Shown piece after piece: positions 9,699 through 17,154 of a DNA stretch of 64,000 nt (the stretch's first letter is position 1; every line of letters starts with the position of its first letter). The notes under the pieces were generated by a model that saw only the letters and a program-made list of their open reading frames with translations, ran no database searches and was not told the origin of the DNA. Origin of the DNA: Alphaproteobacteria bacterium. GTDB taxonomy: Bacteria > Pseudomonadota > Alphaproteobacteria > Rhizobiales > GCA-2746425. A program made the translations under genes and the position numbers. Location of the stretch: assembly GCA_024743215.1 (NCBI GenBank), contig JANSWZ010000005.1:248001-312000 (forward strand). The letters run 5' to 3'.

Positions 9699-10606
9699 GC
9701 AGCTTTTCTCTCCGGCAAATGCAACAAGGCACGGGCTTCGGCAGGTGTTGCCGGCTCGCGATCATGGGCGTGGCAGACCTCAATAAGTCGGCGAACCAGT
9801 GCCGCGTTGGACGGGGCTAATGTGGTTTTGTCCATACGGACATTGTCTTCCAGACCGGTGCGGGCGTGGCCGCCTTCGGACACGCACCATTCATTCATGA
9901 CAATCTGGTCCCGGCCAATGCCCGCTCCGCACCAGGTGGCATCGGGCAATAATCGTCTGGTGGTTTCAAGGTAAAAGTCAAACACGTCCCGGTCCAATGG
10001 CATGGCGTTTTTCACACCCATAACGAATTGCACATGGGGCGGGCCGTTAAACCGTCCCGCAGCCTGCATTTCAGCCGCTTTGAATATATGAGAAAGATCA
10101 AAGATCTCGACCTCGGGGCGAATATCGTGAGCCAGCATTTCAAGGCTTAGCCAGTCGACCAGATCCGGGCTGTTCTCATAGATGCGAGTGGGGAAATTAT
10201 TCGAACCCACTGTGAGGGACGCCATGTCGGGCTGTAGCGGCAGCATGCCGCCCCGCTCATGCCCGGCACCGGATCGACCGCCTGTGGAAAACTGGATGAT
10301 CAGGCCGGGGCAATGTTTCAGCAGGCCCTGTTGCAACAGGGCAAATCTCTGGGGATCGGATGTCGGCGCGCCCTCATCATCCCGCACATGACAATGGACG
10401 ATTGATGCGCCTGCTTCAAAGGCTTCATGTGTGCTTTCGATTTGTTCAGATATCGAAAGCGGTACAGCTGGATTGTGATGTTTGCCCGTTATTGAACCGG
10501 TAATTGCAACACAGATGATGCAAGGGTCTTGCGGCTTCCGTGCTTGCTTTACTGGTTCTGGTGCCATGATGGTTGTATATGTCTCTTGATAGCTCTGGGC
10601 GTTCAA
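9695..10606 (-). CDS. Beta-keto acid cleavage enzyme (BKACE / 3-keto-5-aminohexanoate cleavage family)
   Basis: Members of this family condense a beta-keto acid with acetyl-CoA and split it to acetoacetate plus a new CoA ester. The 303-residue frame shows CVAITGSITGKHHNPAVP, the zinc-binding HCHVRDDEG (HxH) motif and the lower-barrel residues GGHARTGLEDN. The frame starts at TTG 10606; an in-frame ATG at 10567 is an alternative and neither has a strong ribosome-binding site. It is the first gene of a two-gene operon with the M19 dipeptidase. The real substrate cannot be predicted by eye. Confidence 0.88.
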   Translation of the reverse strand: MNAQSYQETYTTIMAPEPVKQARKPQDPCIICVAITGSITGKHHNPAVPLSISEQIESTHEAFEAGASIVHCHVRDDEGAPTSDPQRFALLQQGLLKHCPGLIIQFSTGGRSGAGHERGGMLPLQPDMASLTVGSNNFPTRIYENSPDLVDWLSLEMLAHDIRPEVEIFDLSHIFKAAEMQAAGRFNGPPHVQFVMGVKNAMPLDRDVFDFYLETTRRLLPDATWCGAGIGRDQIVMNEWCVSEGGHARTGLEDNVRMDKTTLAPSNAALVRRLIEVCHAHDREPATPAEARALLHLPERKAA

Positions 10607-10618
10607 CTTGCTTCAGGG

Positions 10619-10641
10619 TTTTGATCGATATCGATTGAAAA
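10619..10641. promoter_or_regulatory. Candidate operator palindrome upstream of the BKACE-dipeptidase operon
   Basis: The core ATCGATATCGAT (10624-10635) is a perfect 12-bp palindrome. After a 2-bp mismatch on each side it continues as TTT and AAA arms. It lies 13-52 bp upstream of the possible start codons. This looks like a repressor site, but no regulator gene is adjacent. Confidence 0.4.
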
Positions 10642-10798
10642 CCATGTTGAAATCAGTCGGGGACAAATGTCCAGAAAAACCACATAAAATTTGCCGTATG
10701 GAATCCGATGCGGTGTCTGATTCCAAATGTCGCAGAACATTTGGCTGAATTGTCTGGATATGTCGTGCAGCCGGTTGACCATACGTCATGGATTAGTG

Positions 10799-10814
10799 TT
10801 AATCTATGGTTAAC
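10799..10814 (+). promoter_or_regulatory. CtrA box upstream of the peptidoglycan-binding / lyase-like gene
   Basis: TTAATCTATGGTTAAC matches TTAA-N7-TTAAC exactly, the site bound by the cell-cycle regulator CtrA in alphaproteobacteria. It ends 36 bp before the proposed start at 10851, a usual position for a CtrA-controlled promoter. Binding is inferred from the motif. Confidence 0.6.
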
Positions 10815-10850
10815 AGGCGGTGCAGGGGGTGCATTGGCAAGGGTGTCAGT

Positions 10851-12323
10851 TTGCGTAAATTTACTCTTTTTCTGGTAGCGTTCTATTTTTGTGTTTCTGG
10901 TGTTCATGCCCAGTCCAATGAGACTGTTGCCTATGTGCAGGAAGCTCTTCAGGAATTAGGGTATGATCCGGGAACTGCAGATGGATCCTGGGGTCGGCGA
11001 ACCCGAAAGGCGCTGAACGAATATCGCGCCGCGCTTAACCTTCCTGAAATGGAAGATGTAACCGGCTCGTCGCTCTACAGCCTTCACCGTTCGGTTGCCG
11101 CCGGACAGACTTTGCCGCATCCCGGGCGCGTTCTGGAAGGGCTGGGTGAACGTGCAACCTATCTTCAGCAACGTGGCCTCGTTCGCGAGCGGCACTGCAA
11201 CAACAGGCTGAATTTGCGCTCCATTGGGGCGAATTGGACTCCTGTCACGCGCTTTTCCGAAACTGATGTCTCATTCGCGGCGCCGTCACCCTTCGGTGCC
11301 GAAAACTGGTCCTGGACGATTGCCGAAGGCTTGTCGGTCGCTTCAGCGAGTTGTATGGCTGGCGATACAGCCCAATGCGATGTTTTGTGGTCCTATTTGA
11401 AGAAGTGGCCGAGGGCGAATGGTCTCAGCACCGCTGCCAAGAAAGTTGAAAACTCCGAAAAATTCAACCGCACTGCCTATCTTGCCAATACGGTTCTGCA
11501 GCCAATGGTGTTGGCCACCGCTGTTGTGGTTGAAACGCAGAACCCTCCACTGGAAGAGCTCGCTCCTTTGCTTGACTGGCTGTATGGGCGGGTCAATCAG
11601 TACTATTTCATCTCCGACAAAAACACGCTTGTGGGGGATACGGACAATACGCTGGCCCGGCACGAGGCGCTTGCAGCTGTATTGCCAAGCATGACGCTGG
11701 GTGCGTTCATTGGCGATATTGAGCTGTTTGAGCGCGGCTTCCCGCAATTTGAGGCTGCCTTGTTGAGCCAAAGGCCAGATGGCAGCTTTCCCACAGCGAC
11801 CAAACGCGGCTCTCTTGCGCTGCATTATTCCGGGTTACAATTGTCCTATCTGTTTGCCATAGCCGAAATCGCAAAATCTCAGGATTTCGATCTTTATGAA
11901 GTGAAGTGGCCAAAGGGTCAGGATTTGCACAGGGCCATTACCTATATGCTTCGTGGCTGGTCCAATTGGGGCAAGCATGTGCTGAAATATGCCAACGAAA
12001 ATGATGACGCGCCCATGACGCCCAGCAGTGCGGCGATAGAGAAGTTTACCTATGGTTTTGGGTGGTTGCCTGTTTATGCCCGCCGCTTTGAAAACCACCC
12101 GAACCTGTCCTTGATGAATGGCGTGTCGATTGATCCTGTGGTGTGTTCACCAGCGCATATTGCCGAGGGGCGGGTCGACAGGGCCTGGTGCGCGCAAGCT
12201 GGTCCGCCACCTTTGACGCTAAGGGCCATGTTGCTGGACAATACATCCAAAGTTGCAGTCTTCAATCCGGCTATGGGTTTCAAATCAGGGTGCTTTCTCT
12301 CTACCGCCGAAGACCTGTTCTGA
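10851..12323 (+). CDS. Exported protein with peptidoglycan-binding domain and alginate-lyase-like domain
   Basis: About 490 residues from a TTG at 10851, preceded by AAGGG. This start gives a compact signal peptide (LRKFTLFLVAFYFCVSGVHA, cut near residue 20). An upstream in-frame ATG at 10806 lies inside a CtrA box. Residues 28-70 form a peptidoglycan-binding type 1 domain (VQEALQELGYDPGTADGSWG, then RTRKALNEYRA). The rest resembles the alpha/alpha-toroid alginate lyase family (PL5-like): TDNTLARHEALAA, and RPDGSFPTATKRGSLALHYS followed by a leucine-rich helix and DFDLYEVKWP. A role in trimming or binding an envelope polysaccharide is inferred. The family assignment of the second domain is by motif resemblance only. 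Confidence 0.6.
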   Translation: MRKFTLFLVAFYFCVSGVHAQSNETVAYVQEALQELGYDPGTADGSWGRRTRKALNEYRAALNLPEMEDVTGSSLYSLHRSVAAGQTLPHPGRVLEGLGERATYLQQRGLVRERHCNNRLNLRSIGANWTPVTRFSETDVSFAAPSPFGAENWSWTIAEGLSVASASCMAGDTAQCDVLWSYLKKWPRANGLSTAAKKVENSEKFNRTAYLANTVLQPMVLATAVVVETQNPPLEELAPLLDWLYGRVNQYYFISDKNTLVGDTDNTLARHEALAAVLPSMTLGAFIGDIELFERGFPQFEAALLSQRPDGSFPTATKRGSLALHYSGLQLSYLFAIAEIAKSQDFDLYEVKWPKGQDLHRAITYMLRGWSNWGKHVLKYANENDDAPMTPSSAAIEKFTYGFGWLPVYARRFENHPNLSLMNGVSIDPVVCSPAHIAEGRVDRAWCAQAGPPPLTLRAMLLDNTSKVAVFNPAMGFKSGCFLSTAEDLF

Positions 12324-12447
12324 GTTCATTGCCCTGCTACTACTTCTGGTAGACTTCCCCAACAGACTGATAGCGTCTAAGGTTTGGAACACGGGTCGCA
12401 TTCAATTTGCAGTTGACGACATTCAACAAGCTGCAAAGGGGGAAAAT

Positions 12448-13620
12448 GTGAAGACGCAGCTCGTCATCATTGGCGGTGGGCCTTCCGGTTTGTTGCTGTC
12501 GCAACTGTTGCATCTGGCGGGTGTGGACAGCATTGTTCTTGAACGTAAAAGCAGGGCTTATGTCCTGTCCAGGATTCGCGCGGGCGTGCTTGAGCAAGGG
12601 ACTTGCGATCTGATGCGTGCCGCAAAAGCTGGCGCGCGGATGGATCGGCACGGGAAAGTCCATGCCGGATTTCTGACCGCCTTTGGTGGCCGGACTGCGC
12701 GGATTGATCTGGAAGGTCTGACGGGTGGCAAGACTGTTCTGGTCTATGGTCAGACCGAATTGACGCGGGATCTTTATGAAGCGCGCGATCAGCTGAATGG
12801 CACGATACTTCACGAAGTGGATGATGTTGAGCTGAACAATTTGACCGGTGAAACACCGTTCGTCACATTTTCGCACAATGGAGAAACGCACCGCATCGAC
12901 TGTGATCTTGTCGCTGGATGTGACGGGTTTCATGGTGTCAGTCGTCGCTCGATCCCGAATTCAGTTCGCAATGAATATGAAAAAATCTGTCCTTTTGCCT
13001 GGATAGGCGTCCTGTCGGAAACCCGCCCGGCTGGCAGGGAAATCATCTATTCCAGATCTCAGGCCGGCTTTGCGCTTTGCTCGATGCGTTCTGACACGCT
13101 CAGCCGTTATTATATTCAGTGTCCGGTTACGGATACGCTGGAAGCGTGGTCGGACGACCGGTTTTGGAGTGCGTTAAGTGCCCGTTTGCCTGCTTCGATC
13201 GCAGATAAACTGGACACCGGGCCCTCTATTCAAAAAAACATGGCACCCCTGCGGGCCTTCATTTCAGAGCCGATGCGCTACGGGCGTCTGTTTCTGGCCG
13301 GGGATGCTGCTCATATCGTGCCGCCGACAGGCGCAAAGGGTCTGAATCTGGCAGCCTCGGATGTTTTCTATCTCAGCAATGCCGTGATTGAGTTCTATAA
13401 GTCAGGGTCGGAAACCGGGCTTGACGCTTATTCCCAAACGGCCCTGGCCCGGGTCTGGAAAGCCTCTCGCTTTTCCTGGTTCATGACAAGGATGCTGCAT
13501 AATTTTGAAGGACCTGACAGTTTCGATGATCGCCTGCAAGATGCGCAGCTTGACTATATGAGCTGTTCCAAAGCGCAACAGACTGCCATTGCCGAAAACT
13601 ATGTCGGGCTGCCCTTTTAA
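12448..13620 (+). CDS. pobA: 4-hydroxybenzoate 3-monooxygenase
   Basis: FAD- and NAD(P)H-dependent hydroxylase that converts 4-hydroxybenzoate to protocatechuate, feeding the beta-ketoadipate pathway. From the GTG at 12448, preceded by GGGGGA, the protein has 390 residues, the standard length. Motifs are the FAD-binding GGGPSG (residues 9-14), SRIRAGVLEQGT, the C-terminal FAD site GDAAHIVPPTGAKGLNLA and the substrate-domain block FAWIGVLSE. The frame is open upstream to 12253 without a good start. No pobR or pca gene is adjacent, so the rest of the pathway is elsewhere. Confidence 0.93.
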   Translation: MKTQLVIIGGGPSGLLLSQLLHLAGVDSIVLERKSRAYVLSRIRAGVLEQGTCDLMRAAKAGARMDRHGKVHAGFLTAFGGRTARIDLEGLTGGKTVLVYGQTELTRDLYEARDQLNGTILHEVDDVELNNLTGETPFVTFSHNGETHRIDCDLVAGCDGFHGVSRRSIPNSVRNEYEKICPFAWIGVLSETRPAGREIIYSRSQAGFALCSMRSDTLSRYYIQCPVTDTLEAWSDDRFWSALSARLPASIADKLDTGPSIQKNMAPLRAFISEPMRYGRLFLAGDAAHIVPPTGAKGLNLAASDVFYLSNAVIEFYKSGSETGLDAYSQTALARVWKASRFSWFMTRMLHNFEGPDSFDDRLQDAQLDYMSCSKAQQTAIAENYVGLPF

Positions 13621-13683
13621 ACCGGAACACCGCAGAAATGTTGGGGCTGATAGGGGCTGGTTTCATCTGGCACTCGCCGATGG

Positions 13684-13699
13684 TTAACAGGTCCTTAAC
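13684..13699 (+). promoter_or_regulatory. CtrA box 1 upstream of candidate small RNA
   Basis: TTAACAGGTCCTTAAC is an exact TTAA-N7-TTAAC match. It lies downstream of pobA and upstream of the candidate small RNA. Its centre is 42 bp, four helical turns, from the second box, so two CtrA dimers would sit on the same face of the DNA. Confidence 0.65.
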
Positions 13700-13725
13700 A
13701 GGCTCTTTCCATAAAATATGTTGCG

Positions 13726-13741
13726 TTAAGTAAGCATTAAC
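13726..13741 (+). promoter_or_regulatory. CtrA box 2 upstream of candidate small RNA
   Basis: TTAAGTAAGCATTAAC is a second exact TTAA-N7-TTAAC match. It lies where the -35 region of the candidate small RNA promoter should be, the usual position of activating CtrA sites. A possible -10 (TTAATC at 13744, or TACCTT at 13752) follows. Confidence 0.65.
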
Positions 13742-13759
13742 CTTTAATCTCTACCTTAG

Positions 13760-13864
13760 AGTGTGTTCGGTACGTTCCGGACTGTCAGATGGTCACTCCC
13801 CCATCTGATTGGACGCCTCCCTGTTAGACTTACAGAGCCGCTTCCTCCTGCGGCTCTTTTTTTG
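13760..13864 (+). ncRNA. Candidate trans-acting small RNA with anti-Shine-Dalgarno loops
   Basis: No reading frame explains this stretch, but it has the build of a bacterial small RNA. Hairpin 1 at 13786-13807 has a perfect 7-bp stem CAGATGG/CCATCTG and the loop TCACTCCC. A single-stranded linker contains GCCTCCCTG. Hairpin 2 is an intrinsic terminator whose loop is TTCCTCCT, complementary to ribosome-binding sites. Exposed CU-rich anti-SD loops are typical of several alphaproteobacterial sRNA families, such as the rhizobial alpha-r and cuckoo RNAs; I cannot say which family, if any, it belongs to. The 5' end is estimated from the promoter-like region to within about 5 nt. Confidence 0.6.
13834..13864 (+). 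terminator. Intrinsic terminator of the candidate small RNA
   Basis: A perfect 8-bp stem AGAGCCGC (13834-13841) and GCGGCTCT (13850-13857) encloses the loop TTCCTCCT and is followed by a run of T residues from 13858. It is the strongest terminator in the window. Confidence 0.9.
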
Positions 13865-14000
13865 CGTTTAATTTGGAATCGGGTCAGAATCCAGGTGTTG
13901 AAATGCAACCACTTCAAGCGTTCATGTGGATATTAACGAAGAACCAACTCAATTGGATCGGCAGCTTGCACGGCGGACCCGGTCAACTCATAGTTCCTTT

Positions 14001-14051
14001 TTGACACTTATCTGGCTATCATGATCATGATAGTGGGTTCCGGGTCGAATC
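14001..14051 (+). promoter_or_regulatory. Promoter region of the RcdA-family gene with 18-bp palindrome and GANTC site
   Basis: TTGACA at 14001-14006 is a good -35 element. Ten bases on, CTATCATGATCATGATAG (14016-14033) is a perfect 18-bp palindrome over the expected -10 region, so a bound protein would block initiation. A GAATC methylation-type site follows at 14047-14051; two more GAATC sites lie at 13876 and 13887. The binding protein is unknown. Confidence 0.5.
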
Positions 14052-14073
14052 CACCACACGTGAGCAACAGATC

Positions 14074-14625
14074 ATGACGCGCAACAACCAGACGCCACAT
14101 GGGGGCAACGCTATTGCCATTGCGTCCCGCTTAGCGGAACGAGAAGGCTTTTTGGCCCTGTTCAACAATGGCATGCGCCTGATTGAAGAGACGGCTTCTT
14201 ATCTGGATGGTCCTGGACGTGATGAGTCAAAGGCCTTGTCGCGGCTTGGTTCGGTCGCTTATGCCAGCGAATCCATGCGTCTGACGACCCGGCTGATGCA
14301 AATTGCCTCCTGGCTGCTGCTGCAGCGCGCCGTCAATGATGGTGAAATGACGGACGGGCAAGGCCGGGATGAAAAAGCAAAAGTGCGCCTTGGCGGTCTT
14401 CAGCCGTCTCGCGCCGGATCTGGCTGGGAAGAACTGCCGGATCAATTGAAGGATCTGATTGATCGCTCCGCACGGCTGGAGGAGCGGGTTCGACATCTGG
14501 ATGTTGGTCTGGGTGGCGAATCGTTTGGCTCTTCAACACCCGCAGCCCAGTCCGGCACCAAAGACGCATTGGCCGACCAGATGGCCCGCTTAAGCGCCGC
14601 TTTCAGCACGCAGGACGATCGCTGA
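14074..14625 (+). CDS. rcdA: DUF1465 family protein, RcdA-like regulator
   Basis: A 183-residue helical protein of the DUF1465 family. The block SRLAEREGFLALFNNGMRLIEETASYLDG, then SVAYASESMRLTTRLMQIASWLLLQRAV, is the conserved core. The characterised member is Caulobacter RcdA, an adaptor that helps ClpXP degrade the cell-cycle regulator CtrA. The C-terminal 50 residues are polar and probably disordered, as in RcdA. No partner gene such as cpdR or popA is nearby. Function in this organism is inferred from the family; the gene name is less certain than the family. Confidence 0.75.
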   Translation: MTRNNQTPHGGNAIAIASRLAEREGFLALFNNGMRLIEETASYLDGPGRDESKALSRLGSVAYASESMRLTTRLMQIASWLLLQRAVNDGEMTDGQGRDEKAKVRLGGLQPSRAGSGWEELPDQLKDLIDRSARLEERVRHLDVGLGGESFGSSTPAAQSGTKDALADQMARLSAAFSTQDDR

Positions 14626-14691
14626 CTTCAAATGACGCGCTCGGGACTTACGCACAGCCGATGTCCAGGCAAAGAAAAAGTTCAAGCCATG

Positions 14692-14727
14692 AAAAAACCC
14701 GCCGGGACCAAAAGTCCGGGGCGGGTT
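14692..14727 (-). terminator. Intrinsic terminator of rpmE
   Basis: On the minus strand the stem AACCCGCC/GGCGGGTT, extended inside by GGAC/GTCC around a TTTT loop, is followed by a T-run at 14692-14697. It lies 31 bp after the rpmE stop codon. Confidence 0.85.
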
Positions 14728-14757
14728 CTTAAATTCTGAAACCAGAATTGGCAGTTC

Positions 14758-14982
14758 TTATTTTCCGATGAAACCGGCAAACTTATTGTTGAAGCGGGAC
14801 AGACGTCCGCCACGGTCAAGCAGTTGCTGACCACCACCGGTCCACGCCGGATGGGAAGTCGGGTCGATATCGAGGCGCATCGTGTCGCCTTCTGCACCCC
14901 AGGTCGAGCGGGTCGTGTATTCAGTTCCGTCAGTCATCACAACGTTAATCGTGTGGTAATCGGGATGTATATCAGCTTTCAT
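14758..14982 (-). CDS. rpmE: 50S ribosomal protein L31
   Basis: Large-subunit ribosomal protein of 74 residues: [20 protein letters not shown] at the start and a C-terminal [11 protein letters not shown]. It lacks the CxxC zinc-binding cysteines, so it belongs to the zinc-free (C-minus) kind common in alphaproteobacteria. The ATG at 14980-14982 is chosen because it matches the conserved N-terminus and has GGAG 10 nt upstream; a TTG three codons earlier is poorly placed. It is a single gene between its own leader and terminator. Confidence 0.96.
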   Translation of the reverse strand: MKADIHPDYHTINVVMTDGTEYTTRSTWGAEGDTMRLDIDPTSHPAWTGGGQQLLDRGGRLSRFNNKFAGFIGK

Positions 14983-15142
14983 GAGCTTCAAACTCCAATG
15001 GTGTGTCCCGGGATGTCCCGAAGACGTGTCTCAAGGGCAGGTGTTGCCGCTTTCACAGCATACCGCAAACAAAAAACCGGGCATGACGCCCGATCTGTGT
15101 AAACTCGCCGTTCCTATAGGCCAATGTGGTGGTCTTTCGCAA
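14983..15142 (-). promoter_or_regulatory. rpmE promoter and structured leader
   Basis: On the minus strand TTGCGA (15137-15142) and CTATAG (15114-15119) are spaced by exactly 17 bp, a good housekeeping promoter. The start point should be near 15107, giving a 125-nt leader. Within it CGGGC (loop GTCAT) GCCCG at 15078-15092 is followed by six T residues (15071-15076), a terminator-like element about 15 nt into the transcript. It may be an attenuator or part of L31 autoregulation (inference). Confidence 0.55.
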
Positions 15143-15306
15143 GCTGAAATGACGAGAATCGACGCAGTTCATCCTTTTAAAGCCCGTGATTGCGGATTTT
15201 GGCTCTTATATCTGGCTCAAACCATACTCACATGTGGGTTGTGCTTGCCATTGAATGTCATTCGTTGGAAAAGGCATTACATATTCCACCTATTGAATGA
15301 GCCGCG

Positions 15307-17145
15307 ATGAACGATCACACAACGCATAGCATTGCCCAAGGGGCACGGGTCCCAGATCGGAACTCCAATACGCTTGAACTGGAGGCTGAGGCCAAGGGCC
15401 GTGTCGGTTCTCTTGCTATGGTTTGGCCCTATCTGAAAACCTACCGCAAGCGTGTCGTCCTGGCTGTTGTGGCCCTGACTGCTGCTGCTGCCGCGACGCT
15501 GGCTGTTCCCATGGCTGTGCGGCGCATGATTGATTTCGGGTTTGATCCGGAAAACAATACGTTGATTGATCAGTATTTTGGAATGTTGGTTGTTCTGGTC
15601 GGATTTCTGGCTGCTGCCAGTGCGGCCCGCTTCTACTTCGTGTCCTGGCTGGGTGAACGGGTCGTCAGTGATATCAGGCGCGACGTGTTTGCCCATGTCA
15701 TGCGCTTGCACGCAGCGTTTTTTGACGGGGCCAAATCCGGGGAAATCATTTCACGACTAACGGCTGACACAACGCAGATCAAATCTGTGGTGGGGTCGAG
15801 CATATCCATTGCCTTGCGCAATCTGTTTTTGTTTATCGGCGCGGTGGTGATGATGGTCATCACCAGCCCAAAACTGTCTCTTCTTGTGCTGGCTGCCATT
15901 CCACTGGTGGTGCTGCCAATGGTGGCTTTCGGGCGAAACGTACGCAAACGGTCCCGTGCTGCACAAGACACATTGGCCGATGCGACAGCTTATGCATCCG
16001 AAGCCATTGGCGCCGTGCGCACATTGCAGAATTTCACTGCTGAAAAGAGCGCATCTGCCCGCTTTGCCGGTGCCGTGGATGAGGCTTTTGATGCGGCCCG
16101 CGCAGCTGTCGGCGCGCGCGCGGCCTTGACAGCATTTGCGATCTTTACAGTGTTTGCCAGTGTGGTTGCCGTGTTGTGGTATGGCTCGCTTGATATGCTG
16201 GCCGGCAATATTTCACCGGGATCCTTGTCACAATTCGTGCTCTATTCGGTGTTTGCTGCGGGGTCTTTGGGGGCCCTGTCCCAGGTTTGGGGCGAGGTGG
16301 CTCAGGCTGCCGGTGCGGCCGAGCGGCTTGGAGAATTGTTGGCCATTGACCGGGTGATTGCCGCACCTGCCAATCCAGCCGTTCTGGACAAGGTGGCGGG
16401 TGCTGTCTCGTTTCAGGATGTCTCATTTTCCTATCCTGGAGCGCCAGATGCGCCGATTTTGCACAATGTCACGATTGATATTGCCCCCGGTGAAACGGTG
16501 GCGCTTGTCGGTCCGTCGGGTGCAGGCAAGTCAACCCTGTTTTCGCTGCTGACCCGAGCTTATGATGCGACCGGTGGTCAGGTGTTGCTGGATGGAACGG
16601 AAATCCGAACGCTTGAACCGGAGGAATTGCGGAAACATTTGTCGATTGTCCCGCAGGAAACCGTGATATTTGGTGCATCCATCGCCGAGAATATCGGTCT
16701 TGGCAATCCACAAGCCGGGCTGGATGCCATTGAGGCGGCTGCCAGAGCTGCACGCGCCGATGAATTCATTATCAAGATCGCTGGTGGCTATGATGCGGTG
16801 GTGGGCGAACGCGGCATTACACTGTCGGGCGGTCAGCGCCAGCGTATTGCAATTGCGCGCGCGATTCTGAAGGACGCTCCCGTGCTGTTGCTGGATGAGG
16901 CCACCAGCTCACTGGATGCGGAGAGCGAGACACTGGTTCAGCATGCGCTGGAGCAGTTGATGGAGGGACGCACAACGCTGGTGATCGCGCATCGCCTGGC
17001 CACAATTCTGAAAGCGGATCGCATTCTGGTTATGGAAGCGGGGCGTATTGTGGAAAGCGGCACGCATGAATCTCTGCAACAGCAGGGTGGGTTGTATGCA
17101 CGTCTTGCAGATTTACAATTTCAGGTTCGTACGGCTGCGGAATAG
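15307..17145 (+). CDS. ABC exporter, fused permease and ATPase (multidrug / lipid A type)
   Basis: Half-transporter of 612 residues that should work as a homodimer in the inner membrane. Six transmembrane helices occupy about residues 40-330. The ATPase domain follows, with Walker A GPSGAGKST, the signature LSGGQRQRIAIARA, Walker B VLLLDEATSSLD and the H-loop in VIAHRLA. The closest known types are MsbA-like and multidrug exporters; substrate cannot be told. It starts 165 bp from the rpmE promoter, on the opposite strand. Confidence 0.92.
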   Translation: MNDHTTHSIAQGARVPDRNSNTLELEAEAKGRVGSLAMVWPYLKTYRKRVVLAVVALTAAAAATLAVPMAVRRMIDFGFDPENNTLIDQYFGMLVVLVGFLAAASAARFYFVSWLGERVVSDIRRDVFAHVMRLHAAFFDGAKSGEIISRLTADTTQIKSVVGSSISIALRNLFLFIGAVVMMVITSPKLSLLVLAAIPLVVLPMVAFGRNVRKRSRAAQDTLADATAYASEAIGAVRTLQNFTAEKSASARFAGAVDEAFDAARAAVGARAALTAFAIFTVFASVVAVLWYGSLDMLAGNISPGSLSQFVLYSVFAAGSLGALSQVWGEVAQAAGAAERLGELLAIDRVIAAPANPAVLDKVAGAVSFQDVSFSYPGAPDAPILHNVTIDIAPGETVALVGPSGAGKSTLFSLLTRAYDATGGQVLLDGTEIRTLEPEELRKHLSIVPQETVIFGASIAENIGLGNPQAGLDAIEAAARAARADEFIIKIAGGYDAVVGERGITLSGGQRQRIAIARAILKDAPVLLLDEATSSLDAESETLVQHALEQLMEGRTTLVIAHRLATILKADRILVMEAGRIVESGTHESLQQQGGLYARLADLQFQVRTAAE

Positions 17146-17154
17146 AATCTGATT

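Noticed and set aside
10806-12323. ATG at 10806 as start of the peptidoglycan-binding / lyase-like protein
   Set aside because: It lies within a CtrA box, lacks a ribosome-binding site and would put 15 charged residues before the signal peptide.
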